Shown: one piece after another, positions 1-8,176 of the stretch
How positions within the stretch are numbered: position 1 is the stretch's first letter
Layout of the letters: each line of letters opens with the position of its first letter
IMG/VR virus record: IMGVR_UViG_3300042154_000130
Location: 1 to 34,307 of that record
Strand: one strand, 5' to 3'
Length of the DNA stretch: 34,307 nt
DNA from: a virus
Notes under the pieces: model-generated
Seen by the model: only the letters and a program-made list of their open reading frames with translations
Databases searched by the model: none
Told to the model about the DNA's origin: nothing
Position numbers and translations under genes: made by a program

Positions 1-26
1 AGAGCAGGATAAACTCCTGAAATCGG
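1..26. repeat. left copy of 26-bp terminal overlap
   Basis: Bases 1-26 match 34282-34307 at 25 of 26 positions. The one difference is G at base 25 against A at the other end. It falls in the third position of a serine codon of the gene that crosses the ends, so it is silent. This is the pattern expected when a circular or circularly permuted genome is assembled as a linear contig. Confidence 0.88.
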
Positions 27-190
27 CTGGTTCACAAGCGTCTAAGGCACAGCAAGTAGCTAAAGCTAAAGCAACTGCTGTTAGTCCACGATCCGTTACT
101 CCTAGCGGTCAAGTGTCTAAAGGAGATGCAAAGGATAGACGATCCTTGCTGATGGCTAATTTAGCCGATGCAGAGGGTGGTCGGGTTTAA
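1..190 (+). CDS. scaffold-like protein, C-terminal part (continues from 33383-34307)
   Basis: An open frame enters from the left edge (codons start at base 2) and stops at TAA 188-190. It is the same frame that leaves the right edge of the window. When the ends are joined over the 26-bp overlap, one gene of 362 codons plus stop results. This C-terminal part is rich in Ala, Lys, Gln and Ser and ends in a short mixed-charge tail, which suits the capsid-binding end of a phage scaffolding protein. The capsid gene starts 24 bases further on with a good ribosome site. The role is inferred from position and composition, since scaffolds are poorly conserved. Confidence 0.8.
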   Translation, partial: EQDKLLKSAGSQASKAQQVAKAKATAVSPRSVTPSGQVSKGDAKDRRSLLMANLADAEGGRV

Positions 191-213
191 CTTAATCTAA
201 TAAAGGAAATATC

Positions 214-1194
214 ATGGCATTCGCAAATAGCGCAATCACCGATATTATCGCTACTACCATTCAAAGTCGTAGCGGAGTATTGGCAGATAACTTAACAGAA
301 AACAATGCAATTCTTCAACGATTGAACTCCAAGGGTAATGTACGGCCTTTTTCGGGCGGTAATGTAATTTTGGAAGAAATCATGTACAACGACCCAGCAA
401 CCAACAATGCTAATAGCTATAGCGGTTACGAAGTCTTGAACATTACCCCTGATAGCCCAATCTCGGCTGCTCAGTTCAGCATTACGCAGTACGCTGACTC
501 AGTAACCATGAGTGGCCTAGAAATGCTCCAAAACAGCAGCAAAGAAGCAATCATCGACCTGTTAGATGGTCGTATGCAAGTTTCTGAAGCTCGTCTGCTT
601 AACCGCATTTCGGGTGACTTGTACGGTGACGGCACAGGTAACGGTGGTAAGAACATTACAGGTCTAGCCGCTGCTATCAGCACTTCACCTACAACTGGTA
701 CATACGGTGGTATTAACCGTGCAAACTGGACTTTTTGGCGTAACCAAGCAACAACTGGTGCGGATTCAGCCGCATTGATCCAAGCTGCTATGACTACTGC
801 TGCTATCAAATCTGTTCGTGGTAATGATAAGGTTGACCTTATTATTGCTGGTAACACTTTGTATTCACGCTATGTAGCTTCTTTGCAAGCAATTCAGCGT
901 ATTGCTGGTGTAGACGAAGGTGCAGCAGGTTTTGCATCCCTCAAGTTCTACGGTGGCGGTATGTCTGCTGATGTGGTATTAGGTGGTGGTATTGGCGCAC
1001 AAGAGAACGCATTGTATATGTACCTCTTGAACACCGATTACATCTTCTTCCGCCCACACAAAGAGCGTAATTTCGTTCCTATCGGTGGCGAGCGTCAGTC
1101 GATCAACCAAGATGCAATCGTGAAGCTGTATGGCTGGGCTGGTAACTTAACTTGCTCTAACGCTTCCCTGCAAGGTATCTTGACTGGTTCTTAA
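214..1194 (+). CDS. major capsid protein
   Basis: This 326-residue protein follows the scaffold-like gene and has a clear ribosome site (AAAGGAAA, 8 bases before ATG). It should form the icosahedral shell. Size, position and sequence style fit a widespread family of phage capsid proteins: an N-terminal part reading SRSGVLADN, a glycine-rich segment with DGTGNGGKNITGL around residues 135-150, then TYGGINRANWTFWRNQ near residues 164-179. That last motif is typical of capsid proteins annotated in many podovirus-like genomes. No protease gene is nearby, which fits scaffold-directed assembly. The name is confident from context plus motif; the fold is presumed HK97-like. Confidence 0.88.
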   Translation: MAFANSAITDIIATTIQSRSGVLADNLTENNAILQRLNSKGNVRPFSGGNVILEEIMYNDPATNNANSYSGYEVLNITPDSPISAAQFSITQYADSVTMSGLEMLQNSSKEAIIDLLDGRMQVSEARLLNRISGDLYGDGTGNGGKNITGLAAAISTSPTTGTYGGINRANWTFWRNQATTGADSAALIQAAMTTAAIKSVRGNDKVDLIIAGNTLYSRYVASLQAIQRIAGVDEGAAGFASLKFYGGGMSADVVLGGGIGAQENALYMYLLNTDYIFFRPHKERNFVPIGGERQSINQDAIVKLYGWAGNLTCSNASLQGILTGS

Positions 1195-1222
1195 TCAACT
1201 GACTAATTAAAGGAAAATTATC

Positions 1223-1516
1223 ATGTCATATTCAACTCTCCCCATCGCTGGTGTAGATTTAGGTGAAAATGCTTACACTAACCTAAACTCCGCTGGCACA
1301 GCAGTTCCAACTATTGGCCCACTCGGTCTGCAAACTTTTGGCGCAGATGGTTTCCGCTATGTGTTTGCCCAAGCTGGTGTTGCAATTGCGGCTTCAACCG
1401 CTACTTGCGTAGTCAACGCATCTACATTCCAAGCTACCTTGGGTGCAGGTACATACTTGTCAGGTGCTTCTATGGCATCAGGCGATTACGGTTGGTTTAG
1501 CAAAGCTAGTGTTTAA
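1223..1516 (+). CDS. small virion protein, possible capsid decoration protein
   Basis: This 97-residue protein is rich in Gly, Ala, Ser and Thr and lies directly behind the capsid gene, with its own strong ribosome site (AAAGGAAAA). The sequence alternates small and hydrophobic residues as in beta-rich decoration or head-fibre proteins. Its N-terminal part carries LGENAYTNLN and its centre GPLGLQTFGADGFRYVFAQ. A rho-independent terminator follows, so capsid and this protein may be transcribed at higher level than the genes behind. The decoration role is inferred from size, composition and position; I recognise no catalytic motif. Confidence 0.6.
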   Translation: MSYSTLPIAGVDLGENAYTNLNSAGTAVPTIGPLGLQTFGADGFRYVFAQAGVAIAASTATCVVNASTFQATLGAGTYLSGASMASGDYGWFSKASV

Positions 1517-1538
1517 TAGCAAAATGTAGTAAAAACAG

Positions 1539-1573
1539 GGGGTTACCTTAATTGGTAGCCCCTTTTTCCTTTT
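1539..1573 (+). terminator. rho-independent terminator after the capsid gene pair
   Basis: The arms GGGGTTACC (1539-1547) and GGTAGCCCC (1554-1562) pair over 9 bp with one T-G wobble around a 6-base loop. They are followed by TTTTTCCTTTT. This is the clearest intrinsic terminator in the window and separates the capsid pair from the connector genes. Confidence 0.88.
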
Positions 1574-1602
1574 AACAACCTAATACCTTAGGAGAATTAA
1601 AA

Positions 1603-2253
1603 ATGGCTTTACCTTCAGATACACAAGGAGCAGATTCACGCCTACAAGTACGCTTTTACAAAAAATCCGTACAACAAGAGCAGGAATCTATAGACGCTGG
1701 CAGACCAATCTACAAAGACTTTGATTTTGTGCAAATCTGCGTTGCTGGCGATACCCTAACCGAAATCGACACTTATGCGTTACAAAACCATAAGACCCGT
1801 TTCCCTATTCAATGGGCTAATTACATGAATAGACAGGGAGCGCACGATGAGGAAGTGATTGGAACGCCTATAACGGAATGGCCTTTAGTATCAAAAAGCC
1901 AAGCCGAAGAATTAAGGGCAATTAAATTCCAAACGGTAGAATCTATTGCAAATGCTTCAGATCAACAGTTACAGCGTATGGGAATGATTGCAGGTATGTC
2001 ACCCTATGCGTTTCGTGACAAGGCAAAGGGATTTTTAAATCTAGCAACAACGGCAGCGGAAACCGATAAGCGTGAGCATGAAATTAACGCTTTAAAAGAA
2101 GAACTTGCCAAAAAGGAACTAGAAACTGCTAAAATAAAGGCAGAAACAGATGCGAAGTTAGCCTTAATGCAAGAGCAAATGGCTACTATACTTGCTGCTG
2201 TTGGTGAAAAGAAACCCCGTAAACAGAAAACGGTAGCCACAGAGGAAGCCTGA
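1603..2253 (+). CDS. conserved phage protein with HhH-like segment and coiled-coil tail
   Basis: This 216-residue protein lies between the capsid and adaptor genes and is preceded by TTAGGAGAATTAAAA. The middle reads VIGTPITEWPLVSKSQAEEL and goes on to a helix-hairpin-helix-like stretch (about residues 105-125) with an ASDQQLQRMGM motif. I know this arrangement from many phage genomes just after the capsid gene. From about residue 145 the protein becomes a long charged helix rich in Glu, Lys and Ala, likely a coiled coil, and ends in a basic patch. It is probably a virion or head-completion protein, but I know of no established function. Confidence 0.72.
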   Translation: MALPSDTQGADSRLQVRFYKKSVQQEQESIDAGRPIYKDFDFVQICVAGDTLTEIDTYALQNHKTRFPIQWANYMNRQGAHDEEVIGTPITEWPLVSKSQAEELRAIKFQTVESIANASDQQLQRMGMIAGMSPYAFRDKAKGFLNLATTAAETDKREHEINALKEELAKKELETAKIKAETDAKLALMQEQMATILAAVGEKKPRKQKTVATEEA

Positions 2254-2254
2254 T

Positions 2255-3157
2255 ATGTCATCAACAATGCTTGAACTTGTACAGCAAGTTACTGCTGAAC
2301 TTAACTTAGCCGTACCTACTTATGTAGCAGGAAACACAAACCAAGATGTGCAACAGGTCTTGGCTTTGATGAACCGTGCAGGGTACGACTTAATTAAGGA
2401 ACACAATTGGCAAGCGTTGGAACTGGAATATCGCTTCTACACCACAGCACTCACCACAACCTGCGACACCATCAACAATACTTATGATTTATTAAATGTT
2501 GGTGATGTCACAGGTTTGGATAACACTTATTCAATCGTTGGCACAGCAATTCCCCAAGATACCTATGTGGAAACTGTTGCAGGATCAACCGTAACTGCTA
2601 GTCAATTAGCATCTTCTACAAGCGTTGGCGGTTCAGTTACATTTAGTAAAACCATTTACCCCTTGCCGCCTGATTACGAAACCATTACCGATAACACCCA
2701 TTGGGATAAGACAAAACATTGGCAAATGCTTGGCCCAGTTGATGCACAGCAATGGCAATGGCTTAAATCAGGCTATATTTCAACAGGCCCAAGGGTTCGT
2801 TGGCGTATTCTTGGCAATCAGTTTGAAATATGGCCGCCTTACAATACCCTTGAATATTTAGGCTTTGAGTATCGTTCTAAAGGTTGGGCTAGAAGCGCAG
2901 CCAACGCTGTTAAGAACAGCTTTACAGCCGACACAGACACAACCGTATTAGACGATTCAATTATTGTATTACTGACTAAACTCAAGTATTTCCAAGTTAA
3001 ATCGTTTGATACTACTGCGCTGCAACAAGACTATAGCCGCTATTTAAGCATTGCTAAAGCCAACGATAAAGGCTCTGCTACCCTTTCTTTTGCACCGCAA
3101 CCAAGTGCTGTGCTTATTGGCTGGGCAAACATACCTGATACTGGCTACGGTAGTTAA
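2255..3157 (+). CDS. head-to-tail adaptor protein (P22 gp4-like)
   Basis: This 300-residue protein starts one base after the previous stop, with GAGGAAG as ribosome site. The N-terminus (LELVQQVTAELNL, then a gap and VQQVLALMNRAGYDLIKEHNW) has the helical pattern of the gp4-type connector family. That family binds the portal and closes the head. A threonine/serine-rich insert of roughly 55 residues (about 55-125) interrupts the compact domain before YPLPPDYE. The C-terminal part (WRILGNQFEIWPP, then GFEYRSKGWAR) is also typical. Order and pattern agree well with the family, although the insert makes it longer than P22 gp4 (166 residues). Confidence 0.75.
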   Translation: MSSTMLELVQQVTAELNLAVPTYVAGNTNQDVQQVLALMNRAGYDLIKEHNWQALELEYRFYTTALTTTCDTINNTYDLLNVGDVTGLDNTYSIVGTAIPQDTYVETVAGSTVTASQLASSTSVGGSVTFSKTIYPLPPDYETITDNTHWDKTKHWQMLGPVDAQQWQWLKSGYISTGPRVRWRILGNQFEIWPPYNTLEYLGFEYRSKGWARSAANAVKNSFTADTDTTVLDDSIIVLLTKLKYFQVKSFDTTALQQDYSRYLSIAKANDKGSATLSFAPQPSAVLIGWANIPDTGYGS

Positions 3158-3159
3158 TC

Positions 3160-4926
3160 ATGGCTGTTGCTAAACGGTTTACAGCCACAACTGCTTCAGT
3201 GCCAGCACCTATTGGCGGTTGGAACGCTAGGGATTCTGTTGCCGAAATGAACCCTTTGGATGCGGTAGTTTTAAGCAACTTTTACCCTACACCATCCCAA
3301 ATACAGCTTAGAAAAGGCTACACCCAATACGCTACGGGCATTACAGGGCAAGTTGATACCTTAATGCAGTATTCAGGCGGTTCTACAAGTGAATTATTTG
3401 CTGCGGCTGGAAGCACAATTTATGATGTTTCTACTGCTGGCGCAGCAACTTCTGTAGTAACGGGTCAAGGTAGCGATAGATGGCAGTATGTTAATGCGTC
3501 AACGGCAGGTGGTAACTTTCTAACCGCAGTCAATGGCGCAGACCCAGCCCTTATTTATGACGGTACAACTTGGATTAAATACGCTAATATAAGCACCGCG
3601 CAGACAATTAGTAACCTTACATCTTCAGGAACGACTTGTACGCTTACAACTAGCGCAGCGCACGGTCTTGTAACAGGCAATCAGGTCACAGTTACAGGCG
3701 CAAGCCCAGCCGCATATAACGGAACTTTTAGAATTACCGTTACTAGCGGAACAATTTTTACCTATACAGCACTTTCAACCCCAGCTACTAGCCCTGCAAG
3801 CCCATTAGGTTCATACACAGTAGCTAAATTTATTACTGGCGTTGATTCAAGTAACCTTATTCATGTCAATTTGCATAAAGAACGCTTGTATTTTGTTGAA
3901 GAAGGCACTTTAAACTTTTGGTATTTAGGTGTAAACGCCATTAGCGGTGCTGCAACCTCATATCCATTAGGTGCAATTGCCCGTAACGGTGGTTTCATTA
4001 TGGCTATGGGTACTTGGACACTAGATGCAGGTTACGGGGTTGATGATTACGCTGTTTTTATTACCAATAACGGGGAAGCTATTGTTTTTAAAGGTTCTGA
4101 CCCATCCGACCCTAACGATTGGTCGTTAATTGGGGTATGGCAACTTGGTCAAGTTTTTGCTAGACGGTGTTTTTTCAAATTTGCAGGCGATTTATTGTTA
4201 ATTACTCAAGATGGCATAGTCCCATTGGCTTCAGCCTTGCAATCTAGCCGTTTAGACCCAAGAATTAACATTACCGACAAGATTTATTACGCTGTTAGTG
4301 AAGCTGCCGATTTATATAATACCGAGTTTGGTTGGCAAATCCACTATTACGCCAAACAGAATATGCTGATATTTAACATTCCTGTTATTGGTGGACAGCA
4401 ACAGTATGTAATGCACAACATTACTAAGGCTTGGGCAAGTTTCTCAGGTCTAAACGCTACTTGCTTTGAAGTTTATGAAGAAAATATGTATTTTGGCGGC
4501 AATGGTTTTGTTGGTAAATTTTGGGATGGATTGTCAGACAATGACCAAAACATTAAAGCCAGTTGCCAGCAAGCATACAGCTATTTTGATTCAAGAGGGC
4601 AGTTAAAACGCTTCACAATGGTACGCCCTATCCTGTTTACAGATAACGGCCTGCCAGCCATTTTATGCGGTATAAACACCGATTTTGACACCCAAAACAA
4701 CATTGGTCAGGTTAGTTTTAACCCAGCCTTAGTTTCTGTTGGTATTTGGGATACTTCTACATGGGATGACTTTGATTGGGGCGGTGGTAATACCATATCT
4801 AAACAATGGCAAGGCGTAACTGGAATCGGTTATGCAGCAGGTATTATTCTTAATATTGCAACGCAAGATATTGATGTGCGATGGGCTAGTACGGATTATG
4901 TAATGGAGCGTGGCGGAGTTCTGTGA
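3160..4926 (+). CDS. tail hub / tail tube protein (gp10- or TTPB-like)
   Basis: This 588-residue protein follows the adaptor. Its start (APIGGWNARDSVAEM, then DAVVLSNFYPTPSQIQLRKG) is a well-known opening for phage proteins thought to form the short tail nozzle. It should assemble below the adaptor ring and keep DNA in the head. Residues about 148-222 hold a separate beta-rich module (HGLVTGNQVTVTGASPAAYN and following) that recurs in the tail fibre at 9972-10889, so it looks like an inserted accessory domain. The remaining C-terminal body is beta-rich. The stop overlaps the GTG of the next gene. Confidence 0.72.
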   Translation: MAVAKRFTATTASVPAPIGGWNARDSVAEMNPLDAVVLSNFYPTPSQIQLRKGYTQYATGITGQVDTLMQYSGGSTSELFAAAGSTIYDVSTAGAATSVVTGQGSDRWQYVNASTAGGNFLTAVNGADPALIYDGTTWIKYANISTAQTISNLTSSGTTCTLTTSAAHGLVTGNQVTVTGASPAAYNGTFRITVTSGTIFTYTALSTPATSPASPLGSYTVAKFITGVDSSNLIHVNLHKERLYFVEEGTLNFWYLGVNAISGAATSYPLGAIARNGGFIMAMGTWTLDAGYGVDDYAVFITNNGEAIVFKGSDPSDPNDWSLIGVWQLGQVFARRCFFKFAGDLLLITQDGIVPLASALQSSRLDPRINITDKIYYAVSEAADLYNTEFGWQIHYYAKQNMLIFNIPVIGGQQQYVMHNITKAWASFSGLNATCFEVYEENMYFGGNGFVGKFWDGLSDNDQNIKASCQQAYSYFDSRGQLKRFTMVRPILFTDNGLPAILCGINTDFDTQNNIGQVSFNPALVSVGIWDTSTWDDFDWGGGNTISKQWQGVTGIGYAAGIILNIATQDIDVRWASTDYVMERGGVL

Positions 4927-5360
4927 GGACTGTTACCACTAAAGATCAGAAATACATGGGAGATTGGTTGGTTCGGGTTATGAACCATCCGATGCCCATA
5001 GAAACAGTATGTATTGGGCAGGAAATAGACGGTAATTTGGTAGCGGTGGTTGGATATAACAACTTCATGCCTAATGCCTGCCAAATACACATTGGCGCAG
5101 TTAGCGATGTAAATTGGATGAGTAAAGATTTATTGTGGGCAGCATTTGATTACCCCTTTAATGTTTTAGGTGTTAAGGTTATACTAGGTCAAATTTGTGC
5201 AAATAACGAAGATGCACTTAGATTAAACCGACACCTTGGTTTTAAAGTGGTAGCCGAAATAGCTGATGCCCATATTGATGGGGACTTAGTAATTATGGCT
5301 ATGCGTAAAGAGGATTGTCGGTGGCTCAACATCCGATCCTCTCTTAATAAGGGAGATTAA
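4923..5360 (+). CDS. GNAT-family N-acetyltransferase
   Basis: This 145-residue protein starts at GTG, which overlaps the previous TGA (GTGA), so the two are translationally coupled. The C-terminal half matches GNAT enzymes: a strand VKVILGQICANNEDALRLN (residues about 84-102) followed by RHLGFK is the usual acetyl-CoA-binding and C-terminal motif. Compact GNATs of this kind are often found among phage structural genes. The substrate is unknown; it could be a virion protein or a host target. The fold call is good; the biological role is open. Confidence 0.78.
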   Translation: MRTVTTKDQKYMGDWLVRVMNHPMPIETVCIGQEIDGNLVAVVGYNNFMPNACQIHIGAVSDVNWMSKDLLWAAFDYPFNVLGVKVILGQICANNEDALRLNRHLGFKVVAEIADAHIDGDLVIMAMRKEDCRWLNIRSSLNKGD

Positions 5361-5361
5361 C

Positions 5362-6414
5362 ATGGGTGGTGGTGGATTTTTAGGATTAGGCCCTGCGCCA
5401 AGTGCGCCTAGTGCGCCTAATTATTCAAGCGCGGCTAGGGAAACAGCGGCAGGTAATTTAGATGCTGCAAGGCAAGCCACAGCCGCTAATCGTGTAAATC
5501 AATATACCCCTTACGGCTCTCTTGAATACACAATGTCAGGAGAAGATAAGTATGGCAACCCAATGTGGTCAGCCACACAAAAGTTTAGCCCTGACCAACA
5601 ACGCCTTTTAGATATTCAAAACCAATTAAGCTATGGCGTAGGTCAGCTTGGTACAAAAGGTCTTGAATATGTAGGTCAACAATTAGAAAGCCCGTTTGAT
5701 GTAAGTCAATTAGCAAGCGTAGGTATTAACCCTAGTGAAACTTATTCTGATGCCATTATGCGTAGACTTGCTCCGCAAATGGAACAAGGTCGGGGAAGAT
5801 TAGAGCAGCAATTAGCCAATCAAGGTATTCAAATTGGCACAGAAGCATATGACCGTGCTATGCGTAACTTTGACCAAAAACAAAATGATTTAATGCTTGG
5901 CGCACAAACACAAGGTCTGCAAGCTGGATTACAAGCCCGTCAGCAAGGTTTTAATGAATTAGCTTACCGCAGAAACGAACCGTTAAATATGTTAAGTGCT
6001 TTGCGTACTGGTTCACAAGTAACTGCCCCAACTTATGTAAATTCTTCACAGCAAGCTACAACTGCTGGCCCTGACTTATTAGGCGCATCGCAGATGGGCT
6101 ACAACGCTCAAATGGGTAACTTTAATGCTCAACAAGCGGCTCAATCTAACTTAAACCAAGGCTTATTTGGTCTTGGCGGTGCTGGAATTATGGCTTTTTC
6201 TGACATTCGCATGAAAGAAAACATTAAACAGATTCATTGGTTACCTAATGGCTTGCCAGTCTACGAATACGAATACAAGCCTGAATTTAAAGACATTGCA
6301 GGGCATGGCGTACACATTGGTGTTATGGCTCAAGAAGTTGAAATGGTGCAGCCTAAAGCAGTTATTACCAATGCTAACGGCTACAAGATGGTTAATTACG
6401 GACTATTAACATGA
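5362..6414 (+). CDS. virion protein with C-terminal S74 intramolecular chaperone domain
   Basis: This 350-residue protein is preceded by AAGGGAGATTAAC. It opens with a glycine/proline-rich segment, then a Gln- and Ala-rich helical body (about 25-270). The end, residues 280-350, reads SDIRMKENIKQI then YEYEYKP and HIGVMAQEVEMVQPKAV, which is an S74-type chaperone/autoprotease domain. Ser280 and Lys285 occupy the Ser-x4-Lys spacing of the self-cleaving dyad. S74 ends are usually found on trimeric fibres; here the domain sits on a helical protein in the slot normally used by internal or ejection proteins. The stop overlaps the next ATG (ATGA). Confidence 0.78.
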   Translation: MGGGGFLGLGPAPSAPSAPNYSSAARETAAGNLDAARQATAANRVNQYTPYGSLEYTMSGEDKYGNPMWSATQKFSPDQQRLLDIQNQLSYGVGQLGTKGLEYVGQQLESPFDVSQLASVGINPSETYSDAIMRRLAPQMEQGRGRLEQQLANQGIQIGTEAYDRAMRNFDQKQNDLMLGAQTQGLQAGLQARQQGFNELAYRRNEPLNMLSALRTGSQVTAPTYVNSSQQATTAGPDLLGASQMGYNAQMGNFNAQQAAQSNLNQGLFGLGGAGIMAFSDIRMKENIKQIHWLPNGLPVYEYEYKPEFKDIAGHGVHIGVMAQEVEMVQPKAVITNANGYKMVNYGLLT

Positions 6415-6797
6415 ACTTTGATCCCTATTATTTAGCTATGAACCCAATGGGCAACCCAAAACCACAAGTGCAAGATATTGGTGGTTTAAGCCCTGTATTT
6501 CAAAACATTGCAGCGCAACAAGCAAATCAAAATGCGGCAATGCAACAGGCACAAGGTTTAACCCAAGCTGCTGGTCAAACTGGGCAAGGCGGTGGAATGA
6601 ACCCAATGGCTATGGCTATGATGTTGCGTAAAGGCAAAGGCGATAATTCAATGCTAGGTGCAAGAATGGATATGGCTTTAAATTCGCAAGCATCACCATA
6701 CCTTAAAGATCAAGTAGCGCAATTAGGCAGCAGCACTTCCAACCCATTTAGTAATTACAACATGGGTACTGGCGGCTTTGGAAATTACGGGGAATAA
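6411..6797 (+). CDS. Gln/Met-rich small virion-block protein
   Basis: This 128-residue protein starts in the ATGA overlap with the S74 gene. It is dominated by Gln, Asn, Met, Ala and Gly, including a run of AQQANQNAAMQQAQ around residues 33-46 and a methionine cluster near residues 62-70. Low-complexity proteins of this kind are common among the proteins injected with DNA in podoviruses. I do not recognise a family, and the ejection role is inferred from position only. Confidence 0.6.
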   Translation: MNFDPYYLAMNPMGNPKPQVQDIGGLSPVFQNIAAQQANQNAAMQQAQGLTQAAGQTGQGGGMNPMAMAMMLRKGKGDNSMLGARMDMALNSQASPYLKDQVAQLGSSTSNPFSNYNMGTGGFGNYGE

Positions 6798-6799
6798 TT

Positions 6800-8176
6800 A
6801 TGGCTATTAATTTAACTGGTGGATTACCACCCGAAATTTTAGGTCAGCAACAAGCATTAAACCGCCAGCAACAAATGGCACAGGCTTTGATGCAACAAGG
6901 TATGCAGCAACCACAAGGCCAAATGGTTAGTGGTCGTTATGTTGCACCTAGTTTCTTCCAAAACATACTGCCTTTAGCGCAAATGTACGCTGGCACACGC
7001 ATGGCTGAAAAAGGCGATAAACAAGCATTAGAACTAGCCAAACAATTGCGTCAAGTTTATGGCAATGAAATTAAAGAGTTTCGCAACCTTATGCAAGGCA
7101 GAGAAGAACTTGCACCTGAACAAGCAGGGCCAACACAAACTGGTCAAGCTATTCCTCAAGAAATGGTACGGGGCGCACCCAATGTACAAGGTGCTTATGA
7201 CTTTGCTGCAAGTGCTTCTAACCCTGCATTGCAAGCAGTTGGCATTAAAAACTTAACTCCTGAAGCCTTTACTTTAAATGAAGGCGCAAAACGCTTTATG
7301 ACTATGCCTGATGGCACTTCTAGAGAAATAGCTGCTGGCGGTCAAAAGCCCCGTGCGCCATTGCAAATTGATACTGGTACTGCTATTGAATTGCGTGATC
7401 CTAACAATCCTACAATCGTATTGCAGCGTATTCCTAAATCTATAAGCCCTGCTGATGCTGCTAGGATGCAATTTGAAGGTATAACTGGTGGTGGTATGCC
7501 TATGGGTAACGCACCTGCTGGCGGTATGCCAATGGCTAATGCGCCACAGCCACCAAAAAACAACTTTACTCCTGCCGTACAGCCGCAATATCAATACAAT
7601 CCGACTATATCGCCAAAAGCAAACCAAGAAGCAGCAGCTAAATTTAGCGATGAGTTAGCAAAAAATCAACGAAACGCTAAAGACAGCTTTGATTTAATGA
7701 AATCAGCTTCAACTTTGTTAAGTTCAGAAGCACCAAGTTCAGGAAGATTGTCTAATATTGTTACTGGCACTAGAGAGTTTTTTGGTGGCGGTGGAGAAGC
7801 ATCTAAAGCTGATGCACGATTAAATCTGTTGTCAGGTGCTTTGACAATGAAGCAACCACGATTTGAAGGCCCACAAGGCGTTCTTGATGTGATCTTGTAC
7901 CAAAAACTTGCTGGCGATTTAGGTAATCCAAACATTCCAATTGCTTCCCGTTTAGGAACTATTGAAGAAATGATTGATTTGCAGAAAAAATATTACCCTG
8001 AAGGTGATTGGGATAGCATTAGCACAAAAACTAAAGGTGATACCCAAACGCAAGCTGCTAGATCGGCTGGCAAAGTTTCTGTTGGCGCACCGCAATACGC
8101 TGTTAATCCAACAACGGGTGAGCGCATAGTGTCTACGGATGGCGGTATTAACTGGAAACCAACGGGGAAAAAGTAA
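6800..8176 (+). CDS. putative internal virion (ejection) protein
   Basis: This 458-residue protein begins three bases after the previous stop. The N-terminus is Gln/Met-rich (about residues 14-45) and leads into a helical part with QMYAGTRMAEKGDKQALELA. Later come a Gly/Met/Pro-rich linker (about 228-255) and an Ala/Ser-rich helical region. The last 40 residues look like a separate small beta tail (YAVNPTTGERIVSTDGGINW). Length, composition and location between the tail hub and the fibres fit an internal virion protein. The stop TAA overlaps the next ATG by one base. No enzymatic motif is seen. Confidence 0.6.
   Translation: MAINLTGGLPPEILGQQQALNRQQQMAQALMQQGMQQPQGQMVSGRYVAPSFFQNILPLAQMYAGTRMAEKGDKQALELAKQLRQVYGNEIKEFRNLMQGREELAPEQAGPTQTGQAIPQEMVRGAPNVQGAYDFAASASNPALQAVGIKNLTPEAFTLNEGAKRFMTMPDGTSREIAAGGQKPRAPLQIDTGTAIELRDPNNPTIVLQRIPKSISPADAARMQFEGITGGGMPMGNAPAGGMPMANAPQPPKNNFTPAVQPQYQYNPTISPKANQEAAAKFSDELAKNQRNAKDSFDLMKSASTLLSSEAPSSGRLSNIVTGTREFFGGGGEASKADARLNLLSGALTMKQPRFEGPQGVLDVILYQKLAGDLGNPNIPIASRLGTIEEMIDLQKKYYPEGDWDSISTKTKGDTQTQAARSAGKVSVGAPQYAVNPTTGERIVSTDGGINWKPTGKK

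Noticed and set aside
471-857. 128-codon minus-strand frame
   Set aside because: It is antisense to the capsid gene, mirrors its codon pattern and has no operon context.
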